A DNA stretch of 64,000 nucleotides, taken from positions 1,240,001-1,304,000 of the forward strand of contig NZ_CP017755.1 in assembly GCF_001854325.1 (NCBI RefSeq), in the 5' to 3' direction. The notes beneath the pieces were generated by a model that saw nothing but the letters and a program-made list of their open reading frames with translations, was not told where the DNA came from and searched no databases. Shown here one piece after another: positions 7,999-16,481 of the stretch; within the stretch, counting starts at the first letter, position 1, and each line of letters starts with the position of its first letter. The position numbers and the translations under genes were made by a program. This stretch comes from Cupriavidus malaysiensis (GTDB taxonomy: Bacteria > Pseudomonadota > Gammaproteobacteria > Burkholderiales > Burkholderiaceae).

Positions 7999-8901
7999 AT
8001 GGAACTGCAGGATGTCGACCTGAACCTGCTGGTGGTATTCCACGAACTGCTGCGCCGGCGCCGCGTGTCGGCGGTGGCGCAGGCGCTGGGCATGTCGCAG
8101 CCGGCCGTCAGCAATGCGCTGAACCGCCTGCGCCGCCTGCTCGGCGACGAGCTGTTCCTGCGTACCGCCAAGGGCATGATCCCGACGCCGCTGGCCGAGC
8201 GCCTGGCCAGCCCGATCGGTGAGTCGCTCGATGCCATCCACCACACGCTCAATGCCAGCGCCGGCTTCGAGCCGGCGGCGAGCCAGCGCGCCTTCACCGT
8301 GGCCATGACCGATATCGGCGAGATCTATTTCCTGCCGGCCCTGATGCAGAAACTCGGCGAGGTGGCGCCGGGCGTGACCCTCAGCACGGTGCGCAACCAG
8401 GGCGACACGCTGCAGGGCGAGATGGAGAGCGGCCGGGTCGACCTGGCGATCGGCTTCCTGCCCGACCTGCAGAGCGGCTTCTTCCAGCGCCGCCTGTTCC
8501 GCCAGCGCTATGTCTGCCTGTTCCGCCAGGGACATCCGCTCGAGGCCGGCGGCATCACGCTGGCGGCCTTCCGCGCCGCCGAGCACGTCTCCATCGTGGC
8601 CGAGGGCACCGGCCACGGCATGGTCGACCAGGCCATCCAGCGCGCCGGCGTGGCGCGCCACGTGCGGCTGCGCGTGCCGCATTTCGTCGCGGTCGGGCAC
8701 ATCCTGCAGACCACCGACCTGATCGCGGTGGTGCCGGAGGCCTACGCGCAGCGCACGCTGGCGCCGTTCGGCCTGCAGACGGCGCCTTGCCCGGTGCGCA
8801 TTCCCGACATCGCCATCCATGTGCTGTGGCACGCCAAGAACCATCGCGAGCCCGGCAACCAGTGGCTGCGGCAACTGGTGGTGGAGACCTTCGCGCGCTG
8901 A
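7999..8901 (+). CDS. nagR: LysR-family regulator, NahR/NagR type
   Basis: A 300-residue LysR regulator: N-terminal winged helix-turn-helix (about residues 8-65, RRRVSAVAQALGMSQPAVSN) and a C-terminal effector-binding domain. Runs such as TVAMTDIGEIYF, SGFFQRRLF and VPHFVAVGHILQ are the same as those I recall in NahR and NagR, the salicylate-responsive activators. The ATG at 7999 has AAGGAGGG in front. It is divergent from the salicylate 5-hydroxylase operon, which it very probably activates with salicylate as inducer. It converges with the MocR gene, 21 bp away. Confidence 0.88.
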   Translation: MELQDVDLNLLVVFHELLRRRRVSAVAQALGMSQPAVSNALNRLRRLLGDELFLRTAKGMIPTPLAERLASPIGESLDAIHHTLNASAGFEPAASQRAFTVAMTDIGEIYFLPALMQKLGEVAPGVTLSTVRNQGDTLQGEMESGRVDLAIGFLPDLQSGFFQRRLFRQRYVCLFRQGHPLEAGGITLAAFRAAEHVSIVAEGTGHGMVDQAIQRAGVARHVRLRVPHFVAVGHILQTTDLIAVVPEAYAQRTLAPFGLQTAPCPVRIPDIAIHVLWHAKNHREPGNQWLRQLVVETFAR

Positions 8902-8922
8902 GCGCGGCCTGGGCGGCGCCGC

Positions 8923-10398
8923 TCAGCCTGGCTGTTCGAGCACGGCGCGCAGCTTGCGTACGCCCGCTTCCAGCGCTTCGGCGGGGAAGCCGCCGAAGCC
9001 CAGCACCAGGCCGGGCCGCCCCGGCCGGCTGCCGTACATCGGCGAGACCGGCCGCACGGCCACGCCGGCCGCCAGCGCGCGGCTGGCGACGGCGACGTCG
9101 TCGCGGCCGTGCGGCAGCCACAGCAACAGGTGCATGCCCTGGTCGCTGGGCTGCAGCGTGGCCAGCCCGCCGAGCTGGTCGCCGATGGCGCGCACCAGCG
9201 CCGCCCGGCGCTCGCCATAGAGCGCGCGGATGCGGCGCAGGTGCAGGTCGAACGCGCCCTCGCGCAGGTAGGCGGCCACCACGTGCTGGTCGGCCGTGGG
9301 AGCGTGCCGGTCGAGGATGGTGCGCGCGCCGGCGAAGGCATCGGCCAGCGGCGGTGGCACGATGGCATAGCCGAGCCGCAGCGCGGGAAAGAGCACCTTG
9401 CTGAAGGTGCCGAGATAGATCACGCGGGACGGATCCAGGCCCTGCAGCGAAGGAAAGGGATGGCCGGCGTAGCGCAGCTCGCTGTCGTAGTCGTCCTCGA
9501 CGATCCAGGCTTCCTGCTCGCGCGCCCAGGCCAGCAGGGCGAGCCGGCGCGGCATGCTCATCGGCATGCCGAGCGGATACTGGTGCGAGGGCGTGACGAA
9601 GGCCGCGCGGGCCGCCGGGCAGTCGGCGGCGGCGCGCGCGACGTCGAGGCCGCCGTCGTCGAGCGCGGCGCGGTGCACGCGCACGCCGGCATCGTCCAGC
9701 ACCGCGCTCAGGCCAGGGTAGGCCGGATCCTCGGCCCGCACCGTGTCGCCGGGTTCCAGCAGCACCCGTGCCGCCAGGTAGAGTCCCTGCTGGGTGCCGG
9801 CGGTGACGATGACCTGCTCCGGTGCGCAGGCGACCGCGCGCGCCTTGCGCACATGTTCGGCGATGGCCTGGCGCAAGGCCGCCACGCCGCGCGGGTCGCC
9901 ATAGCCGGCCGCTCCGCCCTCGAGCGCGCGCACGCGCCGGCTCAGGCGCCGCCAGCCCTCGTCCGGCGCGGCGGCCGCGTCCGGCGTGCCGATGGCGAAG
10001 GGCGCCGGCGGCAGCGGTGCCAGGGCGCGCGCGATGGCGGCGTAGCGTTGCGCCCGCGCCCCCGCAAGCGGTGCGGCGGCCGGCGCGCGCGCCGGCTGTG
10101 GCGGGACGGCGTCGGCCGCATGGCCGGCCAGCAGCCGCGCCACGCGCGTGCCGGCGCCGACGCGCGCTTCCAGGTAGCCTTCCGCCGCGAGCTGCTCGAA
10201 CACCTCGGTGACCGTGCCGCGCGCGATGCCCAGCCCGGCCGCCAGCGCGCGGGTCGAGGGCAGGCGTTCGCCGGCCTGGAGCGCGCCCCGGGCGATGGCC
10301 TCGCGCAGCAGGCGGGCCAGTTGCTGGCCGACGCGGCCGGCGTTGCGGTCGAGGGCGCCCAGCGCCGGCAGGTCGAGGGTGGTGCGTTGCCTGGGCAT
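8923..10398 (-). CDS. MocR/PdxR-type regulator (GntR helix-turn-helix fused to aminotransferase)
   Basis: A 491-residue fusion of an N-terminal GntR winged helix (about residues 10-80, with GERLPSTRALAAGLGIARGT) and a fold-type I PLP aminotransferase domain. The PLP lysine motif is YLGTFSKVLFPALRLGY, and the cofactor-phosphate region contains VTAGTQQGLYL. MocR proteins usually sense PLP or an amino compound and do not act as enzymes. I prefer the ATG at 10398 to the upstream GTG at 10413, which would put the start inside the operator; neither has a good ribosome site. It is divergent from a PaiB-like gene, which is its likely target. Confidence 0.85.
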   Translation of the reverse strand: MPRQRTTLDLPALGALDRNAGRVGQQLARLLREAIARGALQAGERLPSTRALAAGLGIARGTVTEVFEQLAAEGYLEARVGAGTRVARLLAGHAADAVPPQPARAPAAAPLAGARAQRYAAIARALAPLPPAPFAIGTPDAAAAPDEGWRRLSRRVRALEGGAAGYGDPRGVAALRQAIAEHVRKARAVACAPEQVIVTAGTQQGLYLAARVLLEPGDTVRAEDPAYPGLSAVLDDAGVRVHRAALDDGGLDVARAAADCPAARAAFVTPSHQYPLGMPMSMPRRLALLAWAREQEAWIVEDDYDSELRYAGHPFPSLQGLDPSRVIYLGTFSKVLFPALRLGYAIVPPPLADAFAGARTILDRHAPTADQHVVAAYLREGAFDLHLRRIRALYGERRAALVRAIGDQLGGLATLQPSDQGMHLLLWLPHGRDDVAVASRALAAGVAVRPVSPMYGSRPGRPGLVLGFGGFPAEALEAGVRKLRAVLEQPG

Positions 10399-10406
10399 TG
10401 GAAAGT

Positions 10407-10434
10407 GGTCCACATCCGGTGGTGTAAATGGACC
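10407..10434. promoter_or_regulatory. Candidate MocR operator
   Basis: GGTCCA (10407-10412) and TGGACC (10429-10434) form a 6-bp inverted repeat with 16 bp between, located between the divergent MocR and PaiB-like genes. It straddles the alternative GTG start of the regulator, so binding could give self-repression. Confidence 0.5.
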
Positions 10435-10524
10435 TCAAATATAGGCCACTTCTGCGCGAGAATGGCGTCTGCGGCAGGGCCGGAGCGGCCCGCCCGAGAC
10501 GATTCCACCCCACAGGAGTGCCTT

Positions 10525-11178
10525 ATGTACCGCCCGGCCATGTTCCGCGAGGACCGCCCCGAGATCCTGCACGCGCTGATGCGCGCCCATCCGCTCGCCA
10601 CCCTGGTGACGGCGGGCAGCCAGGGGCTGGAGGCCAACCTGCTGCCCTTCCTGCTGGCCGAGGTGGACGGTGCCTGGGTGCTGCGCGCACACCTGGCCCG
10701 CGCCAACGGGCAGCTCGCCGCGCTGCGTGAGGGCGGGCCGGCGCTGGTGATCTTCCAGGGGCCGGATGCCTATGTCAGTCCGGCCTGGTATCCGTCCAAG
10801 GCCGAGCACGGCAAGGTGGTGCCGACCTGGAACTACGCCACGGTGCAGGCACGCGGCACGCCGCGCGTGATCGAGGACGCCGCCTGGCTGCGCGCCCAGA
10901 TCGAGGCGCTGACCGGCCAGCAGGAGGCCGGGCGCGAGGCGCCGTGGCAGGTCGGCGATGCTCCGCAGGATTTCATCGAAGCCACGATGCGCGCCATCAT
11001 CGGCCTGGAGATTCCCATCGACAGCCTCGAAGGCAAGTGGAAGGTCAGCCAGAACCGTGGCGAAGCCGACCGGGCCGGCGTGGTGGCCGGGCTGCGCCGC
11101 GAAGGCGCGCGCACGGGAGACGGCGAAGCGATGGCGATGCTGGTGACCCAGGGCGGCGGCGCGGCGCCGGCGGCCTGA
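10525..11178 (+). CDS. PaiB-like FMN-binding split-barrel protein
   Basis: A 217-residue protein of the FMN-binding negative regulator (PaiB, Bacillus) family, related to pyridoxamine 5'-phosphate oxidase. Typical family runs are MYRPAMFREDRPE at the start, ATLVTAGSQGLEANLLPFLL, AYVSPAWYPSK and VVPTWNYATVQARG. CACAGGAGT precedes the ATG. Homologues in proteobacteria are commonly beside MocR genes; a role in detoxification or flavin/PLP chemistry is possible but not shown. Two open frames span this region; this one carries the family motifs. Confidence 0.85.
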   Translation: MYRPAMFREDRPEILHALMRAHPLATLVTAGSQGLEANLLPFLLAEVDGAWVLRAHLARANGQLAALREGGPALVIFQGPDAYVSPAWYPSKAEHGKVVPTWNYATVQARGTPRVIEDAAWLRAQIEALTGQQEAGREAPWQVGDAPQDFIEATMRAIIGLEIPIDSLEGKWKVSQNRGEADRAGVVAGLRREGARTGDGEAMAMLVTQGGGAAPAA

Positions 11179-11433
11179 GGCGTTCCGGCCCGGCGCCTGG
11201 GAGCCGGGTCGCCGGCAAGCCGGGAAGGCTGCGCGCCGGGTCAAGCGTTTTACCGGCCGCGGGCGCCGCAAGCGGCGCTGGCGTGGCGCTTGGGCGACAG
11301 AGCGGGCGGCGCGGGCGCCACCGGCACGGCGGCGGCCCGCCAGCACGGTCGGTTTTGGTAGCATTCAGGGTTTTCCGCTACCCGGCGCCGCACGGGGTGC
11401 CGCCCGGCATCCAGGTTCGGCGGCGCCAGTGCC

Positions 11434-13893
11434 ATGACTCCGGCCCAGATCAAGACCTTTTTCGCCGCCCGGCTGCAGCGCCTGCGGCGTCCCACCCGCC
11501 GTGAACTGGCCCTGGGCATCGCCGCCGTGCCGGCGCTGTTCCTGCTCTATGTGCTGGTGCTGATCCCGTTCACGCCGGGCATCAGCGACATCCGCAAGGC
11601 CAAGCAGGACCGGCCCGCGCAGATCCTGTCGGCGGATGGCAAGGAGCTGGCGCTGTTCAAGTGGGCCAACCGCGAATGGGTGCCGCTCGACGAGATCTCG
11701 CCCGAGGTGGTCAAGGCCCTGGTCGCCACCGAGGACCACCGCTTCTACCAGCACCACGGCATCGACTGGCGCCGCCTCGCCTCGGCCGCCCTGCGCACCG
11801 CCTCGGGCGACCGCCAGGGTGGCTCCACCATCACCCAGCAGCTGGCCCGCAATCTCTATCCGGACGAGATCGGGCGCGCGCCGACGCTGACGCGCAAGCT
11901 CAAGGAAGCCATCACCGCGCTCAAGATCGAGGCGCTGTACAGCAAGAACGAGATCCTCGAGACCTACCTGAACACGGTCCCCTTCCTGTACAACGCCTTC
12001 GGCATCGAGATGGCGGCGCGCACCTATTTCGGCAAGTCGGCCGACAAGCTCGACGTGCTGGAGAGCGCCACGCTGATCGGCATGCTCAAGGGCAACAGCT
12101 ACTACAACCCGGTGATCAACCCCGAGCGCTCGCTGCAGCGGCGCAACACGGTGCTGGCGCAGATGGTCAAGCGCGGCGTGCTGGACCCGGCCAGGTATGC
12201 GCAACTGCAGAAGCGCCCGCTGCGCATCGACTTCGAGCGCCAGGACGAGGAGCCCGGCCCGGCGCCCCATTTCGCCCAGCAGCTGCGCAAGTGGCTGATC
12301 GGCTGGGCCGACCGCAACGACTACAACATCTACACCGACGGCCTGGTGGTGCGCACCACCATCGACTCGCGCCTGCAGGCCTTCGCCAACCAGGCGCTGG
12401 CGCGCCAGACGCGCCAGCTGCAAGGCATCGCCGACGCGGCCTGGAACGGCCGCACCGGCTGGCGTCCCGAGCAGGAGCTGGTGCGCGCCTTCGTGCGCGA
12501 GACGCCGCAGTACCGCGCCGCGCGCGATGCCGGCGCCAGCGCCGACGATGCGCTCAAGCACCTGCTGGCCGACCGCGCCTTCATGCAGGACCTGCGCCAG
12601 CAGAAGACCATGATCCAGGCCGGCTTCATCGCCATCGATCCGCGCGACGGCGCCATCAAGGCCTGGGTGGGCAGCCGCGACTTCGCCCTCGACGCCTTCG
12701 ACCATGTCCAGCAGGCGCGGCGCCAGCCCGGCTCCACCTTCAAGCCCTTCGTCTACGGCGCAGCCTTCGCCCAGGGCGCGCGGCCGGAGGACACCTATCC
12801 CGACCAGGCGGTGTCCATCCCCATGCCCGGCGGCGAGGTCTGGAGCCCGAGCGACGAGTCGCCGCCCACCGGCATGCCGATCTCCCTGCGCGATGCCCTG
12901 GCGCAGTCGCGCAACCGCATCACCGCGCAATTGATGCAGAGCGTCGGCCCCGACCGGGTGGCGCGGCTGGCGCGCGCCATGGGCGTGCGCCAGAGCCCGC
13001 TGGAAGCGGTGCCGTCGCTGGCGCTGGGCACCAGTCCGGTGAGCCTCAAGGAGATGGTGTCGGCCTATGCCACCATCGCCGACGGCGGCGAGTACATCGC
13101 GCCGATGATGGTGACCCGCATCGAGGACGCCAAGGGCGAGGTGCTGGCCGAATTCCAGCCGGCGCGCGCGGAGCGGGCGCTGTCCTTCGATGCCACGCAG
13201 ACCCTGCTCGACGTCATGCGCGGCGTGGTCGACCGTGGCACCGGTACCGCCATCCGTACGCGCTTCGGCATCCGTGCCGACGTGGCCGGCAAGACCGGCA
13301 CCACGCAGGACAATGCCGACGGCTGGTTCATCCTGATGCATCCGGAACTGGTGGCGGGGGCCTGGGTCGGCTTCAACGACAGCCGCGTGACGCTGCGCAG
13401 CGACTACTGGGGGCAGGGAGCGCACAGCGCGCTGCCCATCGTCGGCGATGTCTTCCAGCGCGCGTTGCGCACGCGCCTGGTCGACGCCCGCGTGCGCTTC
13501 CCCGAGGAGCAGGAGCCCGGCTTGTTCGGCGCCTGGTTCGCCAAGCTGCGCGAGCGCCTGCGCCAGCTGTTCGCGCCGGCCCCGGCGCCCGAGGCAGCCG
13601 CGCCACGCGCGGCGCGGCCAGCGCGCAGCGCGCCGGCCGAAACGCCGGTCCAGGCCGCCAGCGAGGCCGCTTCGGCGCCCGTTGCCGGGCCGGCGCCGGC
13701 GCCGGCATCCGATGCCGCGGCCACCGATGCCGGCCAGCCGGGCCCGGCGGCCGGTGCCATCGCGGCAAGTGCCGCCGCCGCCGCGCCGCCCCAGGCGCCG
13801 CCTGCCGTGACCACCGCACCGCCGCCTGGCGCGGGCGCCACCATGCCGGCGCCGGCGGGGACGCCGGCATCGGCTCCGGCTTCGATGCTCTAG
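11434..13893 (+). CDS. Bifunctional penicillin-binding protein (class A, transglycosylase/transpeptidase)
   Basis: An 819-residue class A PBP that polymerises and cross-links peptidoglycan in the periplasm, anchored by a single N-terminal membrane segment (about residues 28-48, LALGIAAVPALFLLYVLVLI). The GT51 transglycosylase domain carries ATEDHRFYQHHGID and GGSTITQQLARNLY. The transpeptidase domain carries the active-site GSTFKPF, the SRN triad and KTGTT. The last 130 or so residues are a disordered Ala/Pro-rich tail, longer than usual. No clear ribosome site precedes the ATG at 11434. It stands alone, flanked by long spacers, with no division or cell-wall partner in the window. Confidence 0.9.
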   Translation: MTPAQIKTFFAARLQRLRRPTRRELALGIAAVPALFLLYVLVLIPFTPGISDIRKAKQDRPAQILSADGKELALFKWANREWVPLDEISPEVVKALVATEDHRFYQHHGIDWRRLASAALRTASGDRQGGSTITQQLARNLYPDEIGRAPTLTRKLKEAITALKIEALYSKNEILETYLNTVPFLYNAFGIEMAARTYFGKSADKLDVLESATLIGMLKGNSYYNPVINPERSLQRRNTVLAQMVKRGVLDPARYAQLQKRPLRIDFERQDEEPGPAPHFAQQLRKWLIGWADRNDYNIYTDGLVVRTTIDSRLQAFANQALARQTRQLQGIADAAWNGRTGWRPEQELVRAFVRETPQYRAARDAGASADDALKHLLADRAFMQDLRQQKTMIQAGFIAIDPRDGAIKAWVGSRDFALDAFDHVQQARRQPGSTFKPFVYGAAFAQGARPEDTYPDQAVSIPMPGGEVWSPSDESPPTGMPISLRDALAQSRNRITAQLMQSVGPDRVARLARAMGVRQSPLEAVPSLALGTSPVSLKEMVSAYATIADGGEYIAPMMVTRIEDAKGEVLAEFQPARAERALSFDATQTLLDVMRGVVDRGTGTAIRTRFGIRADVAGKTGTTQDNADGWFILMHPELVAGAWVGFNDSRVTLRSDYWGQGAHSALPIVGDVFQRALRTRLVDARVRFPEEQEPGLFGAWFAKLRERLRQLFAPAPAPEAAAPRAARPARSAPAETPVQAASEAASAPVAGPAPAPASDAAATDAGQPGPAAGAIAASAAAAAPPQAPPAVTTAPPPGAGATMPAPAGTPASAPASML

Positions 13894-13924
13894 GACCTAG
13901 GACCTAGGCCCCAGGACCTAGGCT
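13890..13924 (+). repeat. CCTAGG-rich short repeat after PBP gene
   Basis: CTAGGAC is repeated in tandem from the PBP stop codon and recurs as AGGACCTAGG at 13913-13922. Each CCTAGG is self-complementary, so several small hairpins can form; there is no T-run, so a terminator role is uncertain. Confidence 0.55.
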
Positions 13925-14025
13925 CCGGGCGCCGGCTTTCAGGCTTTCCGGCTTCCGGTCCCAGGTTCAACACCAGCCGGCGCCGCGGCGCTCCCCGCGC
14001 CCGGACGGGTAGGGCGACGGTCGCG

Positions 14026-14907
14026 TCAGGCGGGCCGCCGGCCCGCTGCATAGACGTGGAAGCGTTCCAGCTGCGCCTCGCTGTCGGCGATGGCGCGCGT
14101 GCCGGCCGCGCCGCTATGCTTGACCAGCAAGGCCGCCAGCGTCTGCGCCACCGCGAGGGCGGGCACCACGGAGGGCAGCAGCGATGGCGTGGCGGTGGCG
14201 GCCAGGACCAGCGCGGCGGTGCCGGGCGCGATCGGCGAGACCGGGCTGTCGGTGATGGCGACCACTTGCGCGCCCCGTTCGCGGGCGAACTCGACCGCCG
14301 TCACGGCGGCCTGCGCATAGGGCGCGAAGCTGAACGCGGCCAGCGCATCGTCGGGGCCGATCCGCCGCAGTTCGTCGGCCAGCGTGCCGCCCACGCCTGA
14401 CAGCAGGGTGACGTTGTCCAGGCACATGCCGCAGGCGTAGCTGAAGTAGTAGGCCACCGGATACAGGCTGCGCAGTCCCAGCACGTAGATACGGCGAGCG
14501 CGCGCCAGCGCCGCGTGCGCGCGCTTCAGCGCGGGCAGCGCCGCGGCGCCCAGGGTCTGCTCGAGGTTGCCGGCCTCGGCTTCGAGCAGCTGTGCCAGCA
14601 GGCCGGCATCGCTGTCGTCGCGCGCCTGCGCCCGCAGCGCGGTGGCGCGGCGCGAGAAGCCGGGCTCGCCGGCGGCCAGCCAGCGGCGGTAGGGCTCGCG
14701 GAACGCCTCGTAGCTGTCGAATCCCAGCTGGCGCGCCAGCCGCAGCATGACGCCCGACTGCAGCGCGGCCTTGGCCGCCACCGCGCGCATCGACAACAGG
14801 GCGATGTCCTGGGGATGGTCGATGGCATGGCGCGCCGCCTGCTGCAGCTTGGGGGGGAGTTGAGCGAACTGCTGTTCGATCCGTTGGTCGATGTCGGCCT
14901 TTTCCAT
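14026..14907 (-). CDS. MurR/RpiR-family transcriptional regulator
   Basis: A 293-residue regulator with an N-terminal RpiR helix-turn-helix (about residues 1-77, with RAVAAKAALQSGVMLRLARQLGF) and a C-terminal SIS domain (about 115-260, RRIYVLGLRSLY, AFSFAPYAQA, VVAITDSPVSPIA) that normally binds a phosphosugar or related acid. It is the second gene of a minus-strand pair, 26 bp after the class III aminotransferase, so it is probably co-transcribed with it. The likely target is the control region at 16284-16481. Confidence 0.87.
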   Translation of the reverse strand: MEKADIDQRIEQQFAQLPPKLQQAARHAIDHPQDIALLSMRAVAAKAALQSGVMLRLARQLGFDSYEAFREPYRRWLAAGEPGFSRRATALRAQARDDSDAGLLAQLLEAEAGNLEQTLGAAALPALKRAHAALARARRIYVLGLRSLYPVAYYFSYACGMCLDNVTLLSGVGGTLADELRRIGPDDALAAFSFAPYAQAAVTAVEFARERGAQVVAITDSPVSPIAPGTAALVLAATATPSLLPSVVPALAVAQTLAALLVKHSGAAGTRAIADSEAQLERFHVYAAGRRPA

Positions 14908-14933
14908 CAGGGCTCCGTGGCTGTCGCGGCAGA

Positions 14934-16283
14934 TTATGGCCGATCGCGCGGCGCCAGCGCCCCGGCCACGGCCAGGTCGATGGCGCGCGCCAGCGTGGCG
15001 ACGGCCTGTTCCAGCTGTTCCGGGCTGCTGAGATAGGGCGGTGCCAGCAGCACGTGGTCGCCGTGTTCGCCATCGATGGTGCCGCCGCCCGGATAGCACA
15101 GCAGGCCGAGCTGCTGCGCCTGGTGCTTGACCGCGGCATGCAGCCGCAGCGCCGGCGCGAAGGGCGTGGCGCCGTGGCGCTCGCGCACCAGTTCCACGGC
15201 CCAGAACAGCCCGCGGCCGCGCACGTCCGCCACATGCGGATGGCCGTCGAATTGCCGCGCCAGCAGCGCGCCGAGCGTGTCGCCCAGCCTGGCCACCCGT
15301 TCCACCAGGCCGTCGCGCGCGACGATGCGCTGCACCGCCAGCGCGGCCGCGCAGGCGACCGGATGCCCCACATAGGTGAAGCCGTGCTGGAAGGCACCGG
15401 AGCCCGCCCGGATGGCCTCGACCACGCGGTCGTGCGCCAGCACCGCACCGATCGGCTGGTAGCCGCCACCCAGGCCCTTGGCCAGCGTGAGGAGGTCGGG
15501 CTGCACGCCTTCCTGCTCGAAGGCGTGATAGCTGCCGGTCCGGCCCAGCCCGCACATCACCTCGTCCAGCAGCAACAGCACGCCGTGGCGATCGCACACC
15601 TGGCGGATCTTGCGGAAGTACCCGGGCACCGCCGCCACGGCACCCGCCGTGGCGCCCACCACCGTTTCCGCCACGAAAGCCGCCACCGTGTGCGGGCCGA
15701 GGCGCTGCAGCGTGGCCTCCAGCTCCGCGCCCAGGCGGTCCCCGTAGGCGGCGTCGGTCTCGCCGGGCTGCCGGTGGCGGAAGGGGAAGCAGGGCGAGAC
15801 ATGATGGCTCTCGATCAGCACGGGTTCGTACCAGGCGCGCCGCGCGGCATTGCCGCCGATCGCCAGCGCCGCCAGCGTGTTGCCGTGGTAGCTCTGGCGC
15901 CGGGCGATGTAGCGGTAGCGCTGCGGCTCGCCCCGCTCGACATGGTATTGGCGGGCCAGCTTGAGCGCGGTCTCGATCGCCTCGGAGCCGCCCGCGACGA
16001 AGTAGGCGTTGCCCAGCCCGGGCGGGCTGCGCTCGGCCAGCAGCGCGGCGAGGGACTCGGCCGCCTCGGTGGTGAAGAAGCTGGTGTGGGCATATTCGAG
16101 CCGGTCCATCTGTTCCCGCACGGCGGCGCGCACTTCGGCGTGGGCGTGGCCCAGGCAGGACACGGCGGCGCCGCCGGAGGCGTCGAAGTAGCGCTTGCCG
16201 TCGCGGTCGACGATATAGGCCCCGTCGCCGTACGCGGCCAGCGGCAGGGGCGAGCGGGGATTGCGGTGGATGATGTGGGTCAT
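14934..16283 (-). CDS. Class III PLP-dependent aminotransferase
   Basis: A 449-residue class III aminotransferase (omega-amino acid/diamine type). It has the PLP-lysine motif LTLAKGLGGGYQPIGAVL, the cofactor-binding Asp in LLLLDEVMCGLGRTG, GGSEAIETALKLARQYH and SYHGNTLAALAIGG. I chose the ATG at 16281-16283 (MTHIIHRNPR) because this is the usual N-terminus of the group; upstream sequence is promoter. The substrate cannot be read from the sequence. Its neighbours (RpiR, Bug receptor, M81 peptidase) point to uptake and breakdown of an amino- or amide-containing acid. Confidence 0.87.
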   Translation of the reverse strand: MTHIIHRNPRSPLPLAAYGDGAYIVDRDGKRYFDASGGAAVSCLGHAHAEVRAAVREQMDRLEYAHTSFFTTEAAESLAALLAERSPPGLGNAYFVAGGSEAIETALKLARQYHVERGEPQRYRYIARRQSYHGNTLAALAIGGNAARRAWYEPVLIESHHVSPCFPFRHRQPGETDAAYGDRLGAELEATLQRLGPHTVAAFVAETVVGATAGAVAAVPGYFRKIRQVCDRHGVLLLLDEVMCGLGRTGSYHAFEQEGVQPDLLTLAKGLGGGYQPIGAVLAHDRVVEAIRAGSGAFQHGFTYVGHPVACAAALAVQRIVARDGLVERVARLGDTLGALLARQFDGHPHVADVRGRGLFWAVELVRERHGATPFAPALRLHAAVKHQAQQLGLLCYPGGGTIDGEHGDHVLLAPPYLSSPEQLEQAVATLARAIDLAVAGALAPRDRP

Positions 16284-16339
16284 GGCGGTGGCGGTGGCGG
16301 TGGCGGTGGCGGAAAGGGGAGGCGGCTGGACTCGCGGAA

Positions 16340-16380
16340 AGATCAAATGGTATATTTTGTGTGTAAATAGATCAAATGGT
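16340..16380. promoter_or_regulatory. Paired 12-bp direct repeats in divergent promoter
   Basis: AGATCAAATGGT occurs twice, at 16340-16351 and 16369-16380, 29 bp apart. The block is AT-rich in a very GC-rich setting and lies between the aminotransferase/RpiR pair and the Bug receptor/M81 pair. It is the best candidate for the RpiR operator; GAAAGA and TCTTTC at its outer edges add a weak inverted repeat. Confidence 0.6.
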
Positions 16381-16481
16381 CTTTCTGGGGGCGGCAGGCC
16401 ATGCGCATCATCAGAATGCGCAGCACCCTTTCCCCCTTTCTGCCCTTCCCCTTCCAACCTTGGGATTGCTGGAGACTTGCC

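Noticed and set aside
11661..13907. 748-codon frame overlapping the penicillin-binding protein gene in another frame
   Set aside because: The other frame contains all PBP active-site motifs; this one reads as Arg/Ala/Gly-rich noise.
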